This document shows, in pieces, positions 1-8,919 of a DNA stretch of 64,000 nucleotides. A model generated the notes under the pieces. The model saw only the letters and a program-made list of their open reading frames with translations. It was not told the origin of the DNA and searched no databases. The stretch is taken from assembly GCF_008362905.1 (NCBI RefSeq), contig NZ_VFJB01000001.1, positions 124,001 to 188,000 on the forward strand. The letters are read 5' to 3'. Made by a program: the position numbers and the translations under genes. Numbering within the stretch: position 1 is the first letter of the stretch; every line of letters starts with the position of its first letter. Source of the stretch: Deferribacter autotrophicus (GTDB lineage Bacteria > Chrysiogenota > Deferribacteres > Deferribacterales > Deferribacteraceae).

Positions 1-1215
1 CTCAAACATAGTCCCCACAGAACCAAATCGAACCTGCTTCAAAGTATTAATACAGATTCCTGGACTTGTTTCTGTAAGCCCGTACCCTTCAAGAATCGGC
101 ATCCCAATCACCCAAAAGAACTCATTAATTGTCTTATCAAGAGGTGCACCCCCAGAAACAAAAGATTTTATCCTACCACCAAAGCGCTCTCTAATTTTAG
201 AAAAAATTAGTTTGTCATAAATTTTATATTTAAAACCTAAAAAGCCAGGATTTTCCCCTTTCAAATATTTCTTTTCCACATACTGCTTACCTACTTCTAT
301 AGCCTTATGAAAAAGTGTCTTTTTTAATCCACTCATGGCATGCACATTCTCATAAATCCTTGAGTACATCTTTTCAAATAGTCTTGGGACACTCACCATG
401 CATGTAGGTCTAACTTCCAATATATTTTCAGGCACCTTATCGATACTTTCCGCAAAAACAACCTGTGCCCCCACATATATAGGAATATAGTAACCTACGG
501 ATCTCTCAAGGGCATGACTCAAAGGCAAAAAACTCAAAAAGATATCATCAGGCCCAAGCATATCAACTTTTCTTGCACCCAAAATTATCTCGGACACAAG
601 GTTATAGTGTGTAAGCATCACACCTTTAGGCACACCTGTTGTCCCTGAAGTATAAATCAATGTAGCCACATCTTCTGGATCAATGGATTCAATAACCTCT
701 TCTATCTCTTTCTTTTCATCATCACTGAGAGGAACTGAAATTTCAGCTAACTGAAGATGCGTATTAACAGGAAACGCCTTATCTCCAAGGAATCTATCAA
801 AAGATATAATATGCTCGATATGTGGAATTTCATCCTTTATCTCTAAAAGCTTTTCATACTGAAATCTATTGGAAATAAATATCACTTTGGATTCAGAATG
901 ATTTAAAACATACTTCACTTGTTCTGGTGTATTTGTAGCATAAATAGGAACTGTAATTGCTCCAGCAGATAAAATCCCCATATCGGCAATTACCCAACCG
1001 GGGCGATTTTCAGAAAGGATAGCCACCCTGTCTCCCGGCTTGATACCAAGTTTTCTCAAACCTCGAGCAACCATCAGCGCAAGTTCATAAAATCTAGCAA
1101 AAGTAACATCAACAAATTTCCCTCCCTTCTTATAACCAAGGGCTGGTTTATCTGAAAATTTTTCAGCATTATGTTTTAAAATCTGGGGAACTGATTTAAA
1201 TGGCCATTTTTCCAT
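1..1215 (-). CDS. Long-chain fatty acyl-CoA synthetase (3' part outside window)
   Basis: The 405 visible residues are the N-terminal two thirds of an AMP-forming fatty acyl-CoA synthetase (ATP + fatty acid + CoA to acyl-CoA). The P-loop LIYTSGTTGVPKG and the adenylate-forming motif GYGLTET are both present; the C-terminal hinge and lid domain lies beyond base 1. The start is the ATG at 1215 (MEKWPFK), preceded by GGAGG five bases upstream. It is divergent from the FadL-family porin across a 432-base gap, so uptake and activation of fatty acids or hydrophobic substrates are probably linked. The family call is secure; chain-length preference is unknown. Confidence 0.9.
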   Translation of the reverse strand, partial: MEKWPFKSVPQILKHNAEKFSDKPALGYKKGGKFVDVTFARFYELALMVARGLRKLGIKPGDRVAILSENRPGWVIADMGILSAGAITVPIYATNTPEQVKYVLNHSESKVIFISNRFQYEKLLEIKDEIPHIEHIISFDRFLGDKAFPVNTHLQLAEISVPLSDDEKKEIEEVIESIDPEDVATLIYTSGTTGVPKGVMLTHYNLVSEIILGARKVDMLGPDDIFLSFLPLSHALERSVGYYIPIYVGAQVVFAESIDKVPENILEVRPTCMVSVPRLFEKMYSRIYENVHAMSGLKKTLFHKAIEVGKQYVEKKYLKGENPGFLGFKYKIYDKLIFSKIRERFGGRIKSFVSGGAPLDKTINEFFWVIGMPILEGYGLTETSPGICINTLKQVRFGSVGTMFE

Positions 1216-1529
1216 AATTCCTCCCTGTTGAATAACAGTTCATTATCTACATAAACTCATTTAACGTTAATGTCAAGCCTTTTAAAATACTATTTTAATT
1301 TTGCTGTAATTAAGATTCATAACTAAATCAAAATTTACTATTGCCATTTGCTAAATATATAATATAAGTAACAAATCATTTTTGATTAATTGTTGTAGCA
1401 AAATAATAAATTGTCATTAATTATGAAAAAACAATTTAACGCAGTATTTACAACCTTTTTTTGAGCATGAAAATTAATAAAACTATTTTTGACAATCGTA
1501 AAAATTCTCTCGTTCTTTATTCTTTTTAC

Positions 1530-1558
1530 TTTACAAAATGTTATATCTATATTATATA
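1530..1558 (+). promoter_or_regulatory. Possible sigma-70 promoter of the FadL-family porin
   Basis: TTTACA at 1530-1535 and TATATA at 1553-1558 are 17 bases apart. A second perfect TATAAT lies at 1607-1612 but has no good -35 box at normal spacing. The 1216-1647 gap is otherwise very AT-rich and shows no gene. Confidence 0.3.
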
Positions 1559-1647
1559 TCTCGTATTATAAGATTTAATATTTTCTAATTGACTATTCAA
1601 TGAAAATATAATAATGTTTGTTCCTAAACCATAAGAAAGGAGGATTT

Positions 1648-2907
1648 ATGAGAAAAAATTTTTCATCAAAATTTTCAAAAGTTTTAATAATTTTACTCTT
1701 TCCTATTCTATTGTATGCAAACGGTTTTCAGATCAACGAGCAGGGAGCAAAAGCATTAGGTATGGGTGGAGCTTTTGTAGCTCAGGCTAATGATCCTAGT
1801 GCAGTCTATTTTAACCCAGCAGGAATAACTCAATTAGAAAACATGCAAATTTCTCTAGGAGTATCACCTATTCACCCCTACGCAACTTTCAAAAGTGACA
1901 CAACCGGAAAATCAACAGATGCAGAAGACAAAACTTTTTATATTCCTAATTTCTATGCTACACTGAAATTATCAGACAAACTTGCTACTGGATTAGGAGT
2001 TTTTTCTAATTTTGGACTTTCTACAGAATGGCCTGATGATTGGGAAGGAAAATATATAGTTGGTGGAACGAATGCCGAAATAGTAACTTTAACAATTAAC
2101 CCTAATATAGCATACAAACTTACAGATAAGCTAAGCATAGCATTTGGTATTGACATCCAAAAAATGGAAATTACTTTGGAAAACAAAATATATACTGGCG
2201 CCCCAATAGATGCCAGTTCTAAATTAAAAGGATATAATTGGGCAATGGGTTGGAATGCCGCTATCCATTATAAAATCACAGATAATTGGAACTTCGGCAT
2301 TTCATACAGAAGCAAAATAAAACACGAAATAAAAGATGGAACACATGATTTATATAATCTTTATAATCCTTTAAATGGTTCTTATTTCGATTATCAAAGA
2401 ACCGCCTCAGCAGATATAACATTACCTGATATCCTATATATAGGGACATCATATAAATTTGGAAGATTTACTTTTGAACTTGATGGACAGTGGACTGGTT
2501 GGTCTTCATATGATGAACTTAAAGTTGAATATGAAAAAGATATGTTGTCTACAACATTTGGTGATCAAATTGTAAAACCAAAAGATTGGAATGACGTTTG
2601 GGCAATAAGGTTTGGCGTCCAATATAAAGTAAATAAACTTTTAGACTTAAGAGCTGGTATTATCAGAGATTTTACACCTATTCCCGACGAAACTATCGAT
2701 CCATTAGTTCCATCAGGGGATAGATGGCTTTATGCATTAGGGTTTGGACTCAACTTCGAAAAAGTCACTTTAGACTTTGCTTATAATTATCTTGATGATG
2801 AGGGTAGAGATTTTAACAATGAAGTTGGGCAACCATACAATGTTATTGGTAAATTTACTGATGTTAGTGCTCACATCTTTGGAGTAAATTTAACCTATAA
2901 ATTTTAA
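1648..2907 (+). CDS. FadL/OmpP1/TodX-family outer membrane porin
   Basis: A 419-residue outer membrane beta-barrel for hydrophobic compounds such as long-chain fatty acids or aromatics. A signal peptide (MRKNFSSKF, then a leucine/isoleucine core ending LLYA) is followed by the family N-terminus NGFQINEQGAKALGMGGAFVA and NDPSAVYFNPAG. The chain ends in an aromatic beta-strand (NLTYKF), typical of BAM substrates. An in-frame ATG at 1618 was rejected because AAGGAGG at 1638-1643 positions initiation at 1648, which is also where the signal peptide begins. It is monocistronic, with a terminator directly downstream. Confidence 0.9.
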   Translation: MRKNFSSKFSKVLIILLFPILLYANGFQINEQGAKALGMGGAFVAQANDPSAVYFNPAGITQLENMQISLGVSPIHPYATFKSDTTGKSTDAEDKTFYIPNFYATLKLSDKLATGLGVFSNFGLSTEWPDDWEGKYIVGGTNAEIVTLTINPNIAYKLTDKLSIAFGIDIQKMEITLENKIYTGAPIDASSKLKGYNWAMGWNAAIHYKITDNWNFGISYRSKIKHEIKDGTHDLYNLYNPLNGSYFDYQRTASADITLPDILYIGTSYKFGRFTFELDGQWTGWSSYDELKVEYEKDMLSTTFGDQIVKPKDWNDVWAIRFGVQYKVNKLLDLRAGIIRDFTPIPDETIDPLVPSGDRWLYALGFGLNFEKVTLDFAYNYLDDEGRDFNNEVGQPYNVIGKFTDVSAHIFGVNLTYKF

Positions 2908-2914
2908 AATTTAG

Positions 2915-2942
2915 AGCGGCTCGGATGAGCCGCTTTTTTTTT
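2915..2942 (+). terminator. Rho-independent terminator of the porin gene
   Basis: An 8-bp stem AGCGGCTC/GAGCCGCT with loop GGAT is followed by a run of nine T. It starts eight bases after the porin stop codon. Confidence 0.93.
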
Positions 2943-2979
2943 ATTTGATTTCATTTATTTTTTCTAATATAAAATCAAT

Positions 2980-3807
2980 ATGATTGACTTGCATATGCAT
3001 TCCACATATTCTGACGGCACATTAACACCCCAAGAATTACTAAATTATGCTGAAGAAAAAAAATTAAAAGCCATTGCACTCACAGATCACGATACTGTGA
3101 ATGGTATTGAATCTTTTTTATCAGTAGAAACAGATATTTTGAAAGTCTCAGGCGTGGAAATTAGTATCGATTTTGATCCAGGAACCTTTCACTTAGTTGG
3201 CCTTTTTATCAAACACAACGACGAAAACCTAAAAACAAAGCTTGAAAAACTAAAAAAATACAGGCGTGAAAGAAATAGTAAATTAGTTGAATTAATAAAA
3301 AATCATTTCGGAATTGAAATATCACTATCGGATCTGCAAAAAGATATAGACGGTGAAATTGGAAGACCTCACATTGCAAAATTTCTAATGGATAAAGGTA
3401 TCGTGTCTTCTACTCAAGAAGCCTTTGACAAATATTTAGGCAAAGGTAAGCCTCTTTACATAGCTAAAAAAAGATATTCAGCCATTGAAGGAATAGACAT
3501 GATTAAAAAAGCAAGTGGTATTTCTATTATTGCTCACCCTATCACTCTTGATTTAGAAAATGAACAATTTGATAAATTTACAAAAGAGTTAATAGAATAT
3601 GGTTTGGATGGTATAGAAGTTTTTTGCTCACTTCACACAATAAAAGATAGTAAATTTTATCTTGAAATTGCTAAAAAATATAATCTATTCATTTCAGCAG
3701 GAAGCGATTTTCACGGATTAAATAAAACTGATGTTGATCTTGGCCAAACAAACTGTCCTGAAGAATACCAAAAGTCAATTTACACAAATCTGCTTAAATA
3801 TTTTTAA
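2980..3807 (+). CDS. PHP-domain metal-dependent phosphoesterase (YciV/Rnm-like)
   Basis: A 275-residue PHP-family protein. The metal ligands are visible as DLHMHSTYSDG (His5, His7, Asp12) and LTDHD (Asp36-His37-Asp38), with IIAHP and SAGSDFHG further on, which is the full set for a trinuclear centre. Relatives include nucleases and 3',5'-nucleotide phosphatases of the YciV/Rnm (RNase AM) group; the substrate cannot be told here. No convincing Shine-Dalgarno precedes the ATG, although the start fits the family N-terminus exactly. The 3' end overlaps the convergent gene by 14 bases. Confidence 0.85.
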   Translation: MIDLHMHSTYSDGTLTPQELLNYAEEKKLKAIALTDHDTVNGIESFLSVETDILKVSGVEISIDFDPGTFHLVGLFIKHNDENLKTKLEKLKKYRRERNSKLVELIKNHFGIEISLSDLQKDIDGEIGRPHIAKFLMDKGIVSSTQEAFDKYLGKGKPLYIAKKRYSAIEGIDMIKKASGISIIAHPITLDLENEQFDKFTKELIEYGLDGIEVFCSLHTIKDSKFYLEIAKKYNLFISAGSDFHGLNKTDVDLGQTNCPEEYQKSIYTNLLKYF

Positions 3808-4468
3808 AATTATTATCTTTGTGCGCATTTAAGAACTTCTTAGTTTCTAAATATTCACTCAATAAACTGTTTTCCATTACCGAATAAAGCTCCACTCGAA
3901 TTTGTTGGTTAAATGCCACAACAACCTCCAATCTTAAACAATCCTTTTGCAACATTTCATATAATAAATCCTCCCCCCAATCCCTTTCTGTAAAATCCAT
4001 CCTTTTTACCACAAGCTGATAACAATCTATTTTGGGATATCTTATCTTTATATTTTTGAGCCTGAATATATCTCCATCAAACTTTTTAATACTTCCGTTC
4101 TTAGAAAAAATCCATGAATAACAACTACCTAAAATGGATTTTATTCCTATTATCTCTTTTATATTATTTTTTTTTACAACACATAAATCAGGCTGAATAT
4201 ATCTATTATTATCTGTTTTAAATACAGACTTTTCAGGATAATTTTCATTATCTTCCACAACTTTTCTAAGACTCTCAGAAATCAAAATTAGACTATCTTT
4301 TGATAATTCTATATAATATTTTGAAAGTATTACTTGAAACAGCCATTCAACACCATAATGACTCCCCCCATTTTTTAGTCTATAGTCCCATACATCGAAA
4401 GTTTGTTTTAAAATGTCGTACTCTGAAGATTTTTTTCCAAAAAAATATTTTATTATCTCTTTTAGCAT
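3794..4468 (-). CDS. Uncharacterised 224-aa protein, faintly PD-(D/E)XK nuclease-like
   Basis: I do not recognise this soluble 224-residue protein. A helix GVEWLFQVILSKYY (Glu41), then IQPDLCVV (Asp94) and IIGIKSIL (Lys110) recall the E...PD...xK order of PD-(D/E)XK nucleases. The acidic residue two before the lysine is Gly108, so a nuclease assignment is only a suggestion. It is transcribed alone, with a promoter-proximal dyad (4504-4540) closely matching one in front of the dynamin cluster. That suggests co-regulation and perhaps a shared role. Confidence 0.6.
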   Translation of the reverse strand: MLKEIIKYFFGKKSSEYDILKQTFDVWDYRLKNGGSHYGVEWLFQVILSKYYIELSKDSLILISESLRKVVEDNENYPEKSVFKTDNNRYIQPDLCVVKKNNIKEIIGIKSILGSCYSWIFSKNGSIKKFDGDIFRLKNIKIRYPKIDCYQLVVKRMDFTERDWGEDLLYEMLQKDCLRLEVVVAFNQQIRVELYSVMENSLLSEYLETKKFLNAHKDNNFKNI

Positions 4469-4480
4469 ATCTCACTTTAT

Positions 4481-4509
4481 AGTATAATTTTTTAAATTAT
4501 CATTAGGAA
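4481..4509 (-). promoter_or_regulatory. Promoter of the 224-aa gene
   Basis: On the minus strand, TATACT (4481-4486) lies 17 bases from TTCCTA (4504-4509), a poor -35 that is also the proximal end of the dyad. This is the layout of an activator-dependent promoter. The predicted 5' leader is only a few bases long. Confidence 0.45.
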
Positions 4510-4540
4510 AAATCCTTAAAGGATATAGGGTATTTTCCTA
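4504..4540 (-). promoter_or_regulatory. 37-bp dyad operator, copy A
   Basis: Nested dyad: outer arms TAGGAAAA/TTTTCCTA with ATCC TTAAA GGAT inside. Read on the minus strand it aligns over its whole length with copy B at 11709-11744; the blocks TAGGAAAAT, CCTA, TTTA, GGAT and TTCCT are all conserved. It abuts the -35 region of the 224-aa gene. Confidence 0.6.
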
Positions 4541-4731
4541 TTGTCAAATATTAAAAATTAACAAAAAATTATTTTGGAGTAACAAATATGATTGTTATAT
4601 TCACATTTAGGAACAAAAAGATTTTGCAAAAATTACTTTTAAACTTTCAAAAAACACCAAGGTAACATTTGAATTTAGAGGAAAAAATCACAAAAGTTTT
4701 ATAAATAGATTACTTGATAAATAAAGTGATT

Positions 4732-6486
4732 TTAAATTTTCTCAAGCTCCTTAATTTTATCATTGTAAAAAGCTGTTAATTCATCATCTTTATTAATTTT
4801 TTTATCTTCAAGAGCCTGTTTATAAATTCTTTCTTTTTCAAGATAAGCTTCTATTAATTCATTCCTTATATTTTCTAATATAGTCTCAGTAATTTCATCT
4901 TGTTGTCCTTCTAATCTCGTAATATACTCTGAAAATGTATCATCTATCTGCTCTTCAATAATAGATAATTGTTTTAAAATTTCTTGCTTTTCTTTTTTTG
5001 CCTTAATAAAAATATTATAAGCTACACCTCCTAAGGCAACTATAGCAAAAAGTGGATTGACAGATGCTAATACCGCTCCTCCAAGTACACTACCACCTGT
5101 AATTATTGCATCTATCATATAATCAACCTTAATACTTATTTCAGGTTTTAAATGCTCCTTAATATCATCTAAATACAAAACCTTATTTTTTGAAAAATAG
5201 TTTTTAAGGTCTAACCTCGATTTTTCTTCTTCTAATATCTTTTCTATTTTTTTTAGAAATTTCCTATATAAATTCTCAAAATTTCTTTTCTCAAGATAAA
5301 TACTTTTTCGAATACTATCTTTTATAATTTTTTCAAAATCTGCAACATCATCAATTCCCTCTATATTATTATCTATTCTTTTGCTTAATCTTTCAATTAT
5401 GTTCTCCTTTAATCGCTCAAACAATTTCTGAACCTCTTCAACAAATGAAGTTACCTCACCATCTATTTTAGGCTTAAGTCTTTTTTTAAAAATAGTTACA
5501 TCCTCTTTTAATTTTTCTACTTCCTGTTTTAAATTTTTTAAAGAGTCTTCAAGTTCTTTAGATTCTTTTTTTTGTAATTCTATCTTTTCAATTATTAATT
5601 CTTTTATTCTTCTTTTTAAGACCTCAAGTTTTTTATATTTATTTTCTAAGATATTTTCACCTTTTTTAGTACTCAAATATTCCCATAATTTTTTCTTTAA
5701 AACATCGAAGTTCTCTTTAGTTTTTGCCGAAATCGGAATCAAAGGTGGCGTAGGAATTTTCTGTCCTAACTCAGCTGAAACAATTTTCAAAGATTTTTCC
5801 ATTTCTGTTTTCACAAATTTAATAACCTCATCCCTTTGATTCTCATCTATTAGATCCCAATAATTAAGCAAAAAGAAAATCTTATCCAAATCTTCTTTGC
5901 TCAGAATCTTTTCTTCTAAAAATTCTTTTTCACTTTTTTTCCATGCTTGAGTAGCCATAATCAAATAAAGTATACTATCTGCACGGTTAATAAAACCTAA
6001 TGTTACATCCATTCTTTCAGTTTCAGGATCATTTAAACCTGGAGAATCTACTATAACTATTCCATCTTTTAAAAACTCTGAATTAATATAAACTTCAACT
6101 AAATCAATTTTCTCAACTTCTTCTCCTCCTTTAGCTACGGTATGCTTTAAAATATTTTCAAAATTTTCATGAAATTCTTTTTGTGTCCCATCTTTGTATT
6201 TTAAGACTATTTTTTCCTCTAAACCATATTTTAATACCGTTAGTTTTGCTGTTGTTGTAGTAACATTAGTCGGTAAAACATTTTTACCAATAAAAAACTG
6301 ATTAATAAAAGTAGATTTTCCAGATGAGAAGTCCCCTAAACACAAAACATTAAATGTTAAATCTCTTTGTATCTCTTCTAAAAAGCTATCTATATTTTCA
6401 TTAATATTATTAATATCCAACTCATTTGCAAAGATTTTTAATGTATTTGTTCTTTCAATCAATTCGCTTTTTTTCTCTAAAAACAT
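4732..6486 (-). CDS. Bacterial dynamin-like GTPase 1 of the three-gene cluster
   Basis: A 584-residue large GTPase of the dynamin superfamily, expected to bind, tubulate or fuse membranes. The GTPase domain carries G1 GDFSSGKST (51-59), the switch-I threonine run TTTT (77-80), G3 DSPG followed by LNDP (147-153), and NYWD (208-211) where NKxD is usual. Long coiled coils follow, with a hydrophobic membrane paddle at about 455-494 and a C-terminal helical bundle. An in-frame GTG at 6498 is possible, but the GGGGGAAG stretch favours the ATG at 6486. It is last in a minus-strand operon, 19 bases after dynamin 2. Confidence 0.85.
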   Translation of the reverse strand: MFLEKKSELIERTNTLKIFANELDINNINENIDSFLEEIQRDLTFNVLCLGDFSSGKSTFINQFFIGKNVLPTNVTTTTAKLTVLKYGLEEKIVLKYKDGTQKEFHENFENILKHTVAKGGEEVEKIDLVEVYINSEFLKDGIVIVDSPGLNDPETERMDVTLGFINRADSILYLIMATQAWKKSEKEFLEEKILSKEDLDKIFFLLNYWDLIDENQRDEVIKFVKTEMEKSLKIVSAELGQKIPTPPLIPISAKTKENFDVLKKKLWEYLSTKKGENILENKYKKLEVLKRRIKELIIEKIELQKKESKELEDSLKNLKQEVEKLKEDVTIFKKRLKPKIDGEVTSFVEEVQKLFERLKENIIERLSKRIDNNIEGIDDVADFEKIIKDSIRKSIYLEKRNFENLYRKFLKKIEKILEEEKSRLDLKNYFSKNKVLYLDDIKEHLKPEISIKVDYMIDAIITGGSVLGGAVLASVNPLFAIVALGGVAYNIFIKAKKEKQEILKQLSIIEEQIDDTFSEYITRLEGQQDEITETILENIRNELIEAYLEKERIYKQALEDKKINKDDELTAFYNDKIKELEKI

Positions 6487-6505
6487 ATCTTCCCCCACAT
6501 TTAAT

Positions 6506-8320
6506 TTAATAAAACATTAATTCGCTTTTGAAATTATTTAAACTAACCAACTCTTCTTCGGCAAGTTTCAACGTTTCAAATTGTTTTGACTTAATTAATT
6601 TAATCTTTTCTTCTAAAATAACCTTTTGAGGAAACTTACTTTTTATGTAATTTTCTTTAAATTCCTCAATATTTAACTTTTCAATCTGAGAAATCATTTG
6701 TGATTCAATTTTATCCAGTTCTTTTTTTACCTGATTTAAAAATATCCTTCTCTTTGCTTTTTCTTCAACAACCGTTGCCACATCACCAATTTTCCCCACA
6801 CCCCATTTAGCAACATCAAACAAAACTTTACCTGCAGCTAAGGCAAAAGAACCTATTACAGGCAAAGCTATAGCTCCAACACTTCCAATTCCAGCTAATA
6901 CAGGCCCCACAATAGGAATCCCGGCTAAAAACGGAGCAATTGCAGACAATCCTTCTATTCCAGACGCAATCCCAACTCCAGTTGCCATTGTAGGTAATAA
7001 AGAAGCAACGCCCACTCCACCAGCCGTCAATGCAGTCAGATTAACTATTTTTTTACCTGCACCTGCTTTTTTAGGAGTTGTAAAAATAAAATTAACACCT
7101 GTATCTTTTAAACTTAACACTTTTTCATCAAAATCGGTAATAAGTTTACTGACATCTTTTAAAAATAGTTTTGTATCTTGCTCAATCTTATCTTCTAACA
7201 ATTTTTTCGTTCTTAATTCAATATACCTTGTTCCTGCTAACTGCTCATATGACATATTATTCACTTCATTCGATATCTCAGAATAAACATATTTAATTGA
7301 ATCTTTAATTCTTCTTTTATAATTTTCTTTTATAATATTAAACTCTCTTTCAAAGTTAATCAGTTCCTTATTTATTGCCAACTCAAAGTTTTTCATTTCT
7401 TCATTAATTTTAGCCAACTCTTCTTCATATTTTTTTGCCTTGCCATTTATCTTATCTTCAATAGCTTCTATTTTTAATATAATCGATTCTATAATTCTTC
7501 TTGTTTCATTTTCCAGCCACTCATTCAATAACACCTGCTTATGACTTTTTATAAACTCATCTATGTTTTCAATAAATATCTCATAGCTTTCACTTTTTAT
7601 ACCATTTAATCTATTTTTTAAAACTTCTTTTGCACTATATAAAAATGTATGAGTTTTCAGTGTATCTTTATTCAGCTTTAACAACGTGTTTAATTTGTCT
7701 ATTACTTCATTTTTTACCAAACGAGGATTGTCTACAATATCTGCAAAATTTAAGACAAAAAAGAATTTCTCTAAGTCCTTTTTCCTTATAAGTTTAGAAA
7801 TAAATTGTCTTTCAGTTTCTTTTAATGCTTGATTTATATTCATAACAAAAATTACAACATCCGACTCTCCAACTAGATTGAAAACAATCTCATCAGTAAA
7901 TTTTGAAGGATCATTCGTTCCCGGTGTATCTACAAAAGTATATTCTTGTAAAATAGGGTTATTAAGAAAAACTTCTATTTTATCACTTTTAATATTATCT
8001 ATATTTTCAAGATTTTCCTTAGTTAATTCTCTTCTTTCCCCATCAACCAATAAATAATTATCCGAAGAATATTTGATTTCCGTAATAAAAACTGTAGTGG
8101 GTTGATACTTTGCTGGAAGTAAATCCTCTGCCAAAAAAGAATTAATTAGAGTAGATTTACCTGAACTAAACTCACCAATAACTGCAATTTTAGGCTTAAA
8201 AACGTTAATTTCTTCTTCAAGATCCTGGATTTTATACTTATCATCAAATAGTTTTAACTCATTATACCATGGATAATCGTTATATTTATTTATTATCTCT
8301 CTTAGTTTTCTTAAACTCAT
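6506..8320 (-). CDS. Bacterial dynamin-like GTPase 2, large glycine-rich paddle
   Basis: A 604-residue dynamin-family GTPase. G1 is GEFSSGKST (49-57), G3 DTPG with TNDP (131-137), and G4-like NFAD (191-194). The segment QALKETERQF after G3 is shared with both neighbours. Its distinctive part is a hydrophobic Gly/Ala-rich stretch of about 80 residues (427-505), long enough for a helical hairpin or several membrane passes, between two coiled-coil arms. The ATG at 8320 has GGAGG five bases upstream, ruling out the upstream in-frame TTG. Adjacent paralogues usually form hetero-oligomers in this family; that is inference here. Confidence 0.85.
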   Translation of the reverse strand: MSLRKLREIINKYNDYPWYNELKLFDDKYKIQDLEEEINVFKPKIAVIGEFSSGKSTLINSFLAEDLLPAKYQPTTVFITEIKYSSDNYLLVDGERRELTKENLENIDNIKSDKIEVFLNNPILQEYTFVDTPGTNDPSKFTDEIVFNLVGESDVVIFVMNINQALKETERQFISKLIRKKDLEKFFFVLNFADIVDNPRLVKNEVIDKLNTLLKLNKDTLKTHTFLYSAKEVLKNRLNGIKSESYEIFIENIDEFIKSHKQVLLNEWLENETRRIIESIILKIEAIEDKINGKAKKYEEELAKINEEMKNFELAINKELINFEREFNIIKENYKRRIKDSIKYVYSEISNEVNNMSYEQLAGTRYIELRTKKLLEDKIEQDTKLFLKDVSKLITDFDEKVLSLKDTGVNFIFTTPKKAGAGKKIVNLTALTAGGVGVASLLPTMATGVGIASGIEGLSAIAPFLAGIPIVGPVLAGIGSVGAIALPVIGSFALAAGKVLFDVAKWGVGKIGDVATVVEEKAKRRIFLNQVKKELDKIESQMISQIEKLNIEEFKENYIKSKFPQKVILEEKIKLIKSKQFETLKLAEEELVSLNNFKSELMFY

Positions 8321-8343
8321 AATTACCTCCAAAGTTAAATTAA

Positions 8344-8907
8344 TTATAAATCTTCGTTACATTTTCTTATTAAATTTCTAATTTCAACTACAATTTCAGG
8401 AAATGGTGAGCATTTTTTCTTCAAAGCAATTGCCCTAGTCTTGATATCTGCTATTTTTTCTTCATCATCATTAAACCACCCCTTTGCTTTATGAAATTCC
8501 TTCTCTAAAATATCATATTCTTTATAACAATTTTCCCATAATCTATTACGTTCTTCCTCATTTTTTCTTTTCTTTTCTATTGCACTTATTTTATTTTCAC
8601 ATTCAATTATTAATGTTTGGATATCGTTATTTATAATATCACATTTAGACAATAATTCCTTTGCTCTTAATTTAATATTTTCTAATTCAGATTCATCTGA
8701 TGAACTAAACACGCCACCAGTTGCATTAGCAAATCTTGATTTTAAAATTTTCAATTCATTTAAACATTCTTTTCTAATTTGATTTTCAATTTGCTGTCTA
8801 TATTTAATAATCTTTTTTTGCTCATTATATTTATATCCATTAATAACAATTAAACCTACAACAATAATAATACCTATAATCGGAATTAAATATCTTTTTA
8901 GTTTCAT
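8344..8907 (-). CDS. Single-pass membrane protein with two cysteine-bearing coil repeats
   Basis: A 187-residue unrecognised protein. A positively charged start (MKLKRYL) precedes one transmembrane helix (about 7-23), then two tandem repeats of about 58 residues. Each repeat begins with Cys (CLNELKILK / CYKEYDILE), has an acidic loop, then a helix ending in KC (LLSKC / LKKKC), and closes with a final Cys (IECEN / RKCNE). The C-x~40-C-x13-C spacing suggests disulphide- or metal-stabilised helical hairpins. Placement between the dynamin genes and a strong RBS (AGGAGGGAGGGG) suggest it is the membrane partner of the system; topology is unresolved. Confidence 0.75.
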   Translation of the reverse strand: MKLKRYLIPIIGIIIVVGLIVINGYKYNEQKKIIKYRQQIENQIRKECLNELKILKSRFANATGGVFSSSDESELENIKLRAKELLSKCDIINNDIQTLIIECENKISAIEKKRKNEEERNRLWENCYKEYDILEKEFHKAKGWFNDDEEKIADIKTRAIALKKKCSPFPEIVVEIRNLIRKCNEDL

Positions 8908-8919
8908 ATCCCCTCCCTC

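Noticed and set aside
1589-1612. TTGACT...TATAAT as the FadL promoter
   Set aside because: The spacing is only 12 bases, too short for sigma-70.
1618-1647. Longer FadL start at the 1618 ATG
   Set aside because: AAGGAGG points to 1648, and the signal peptide begins there.
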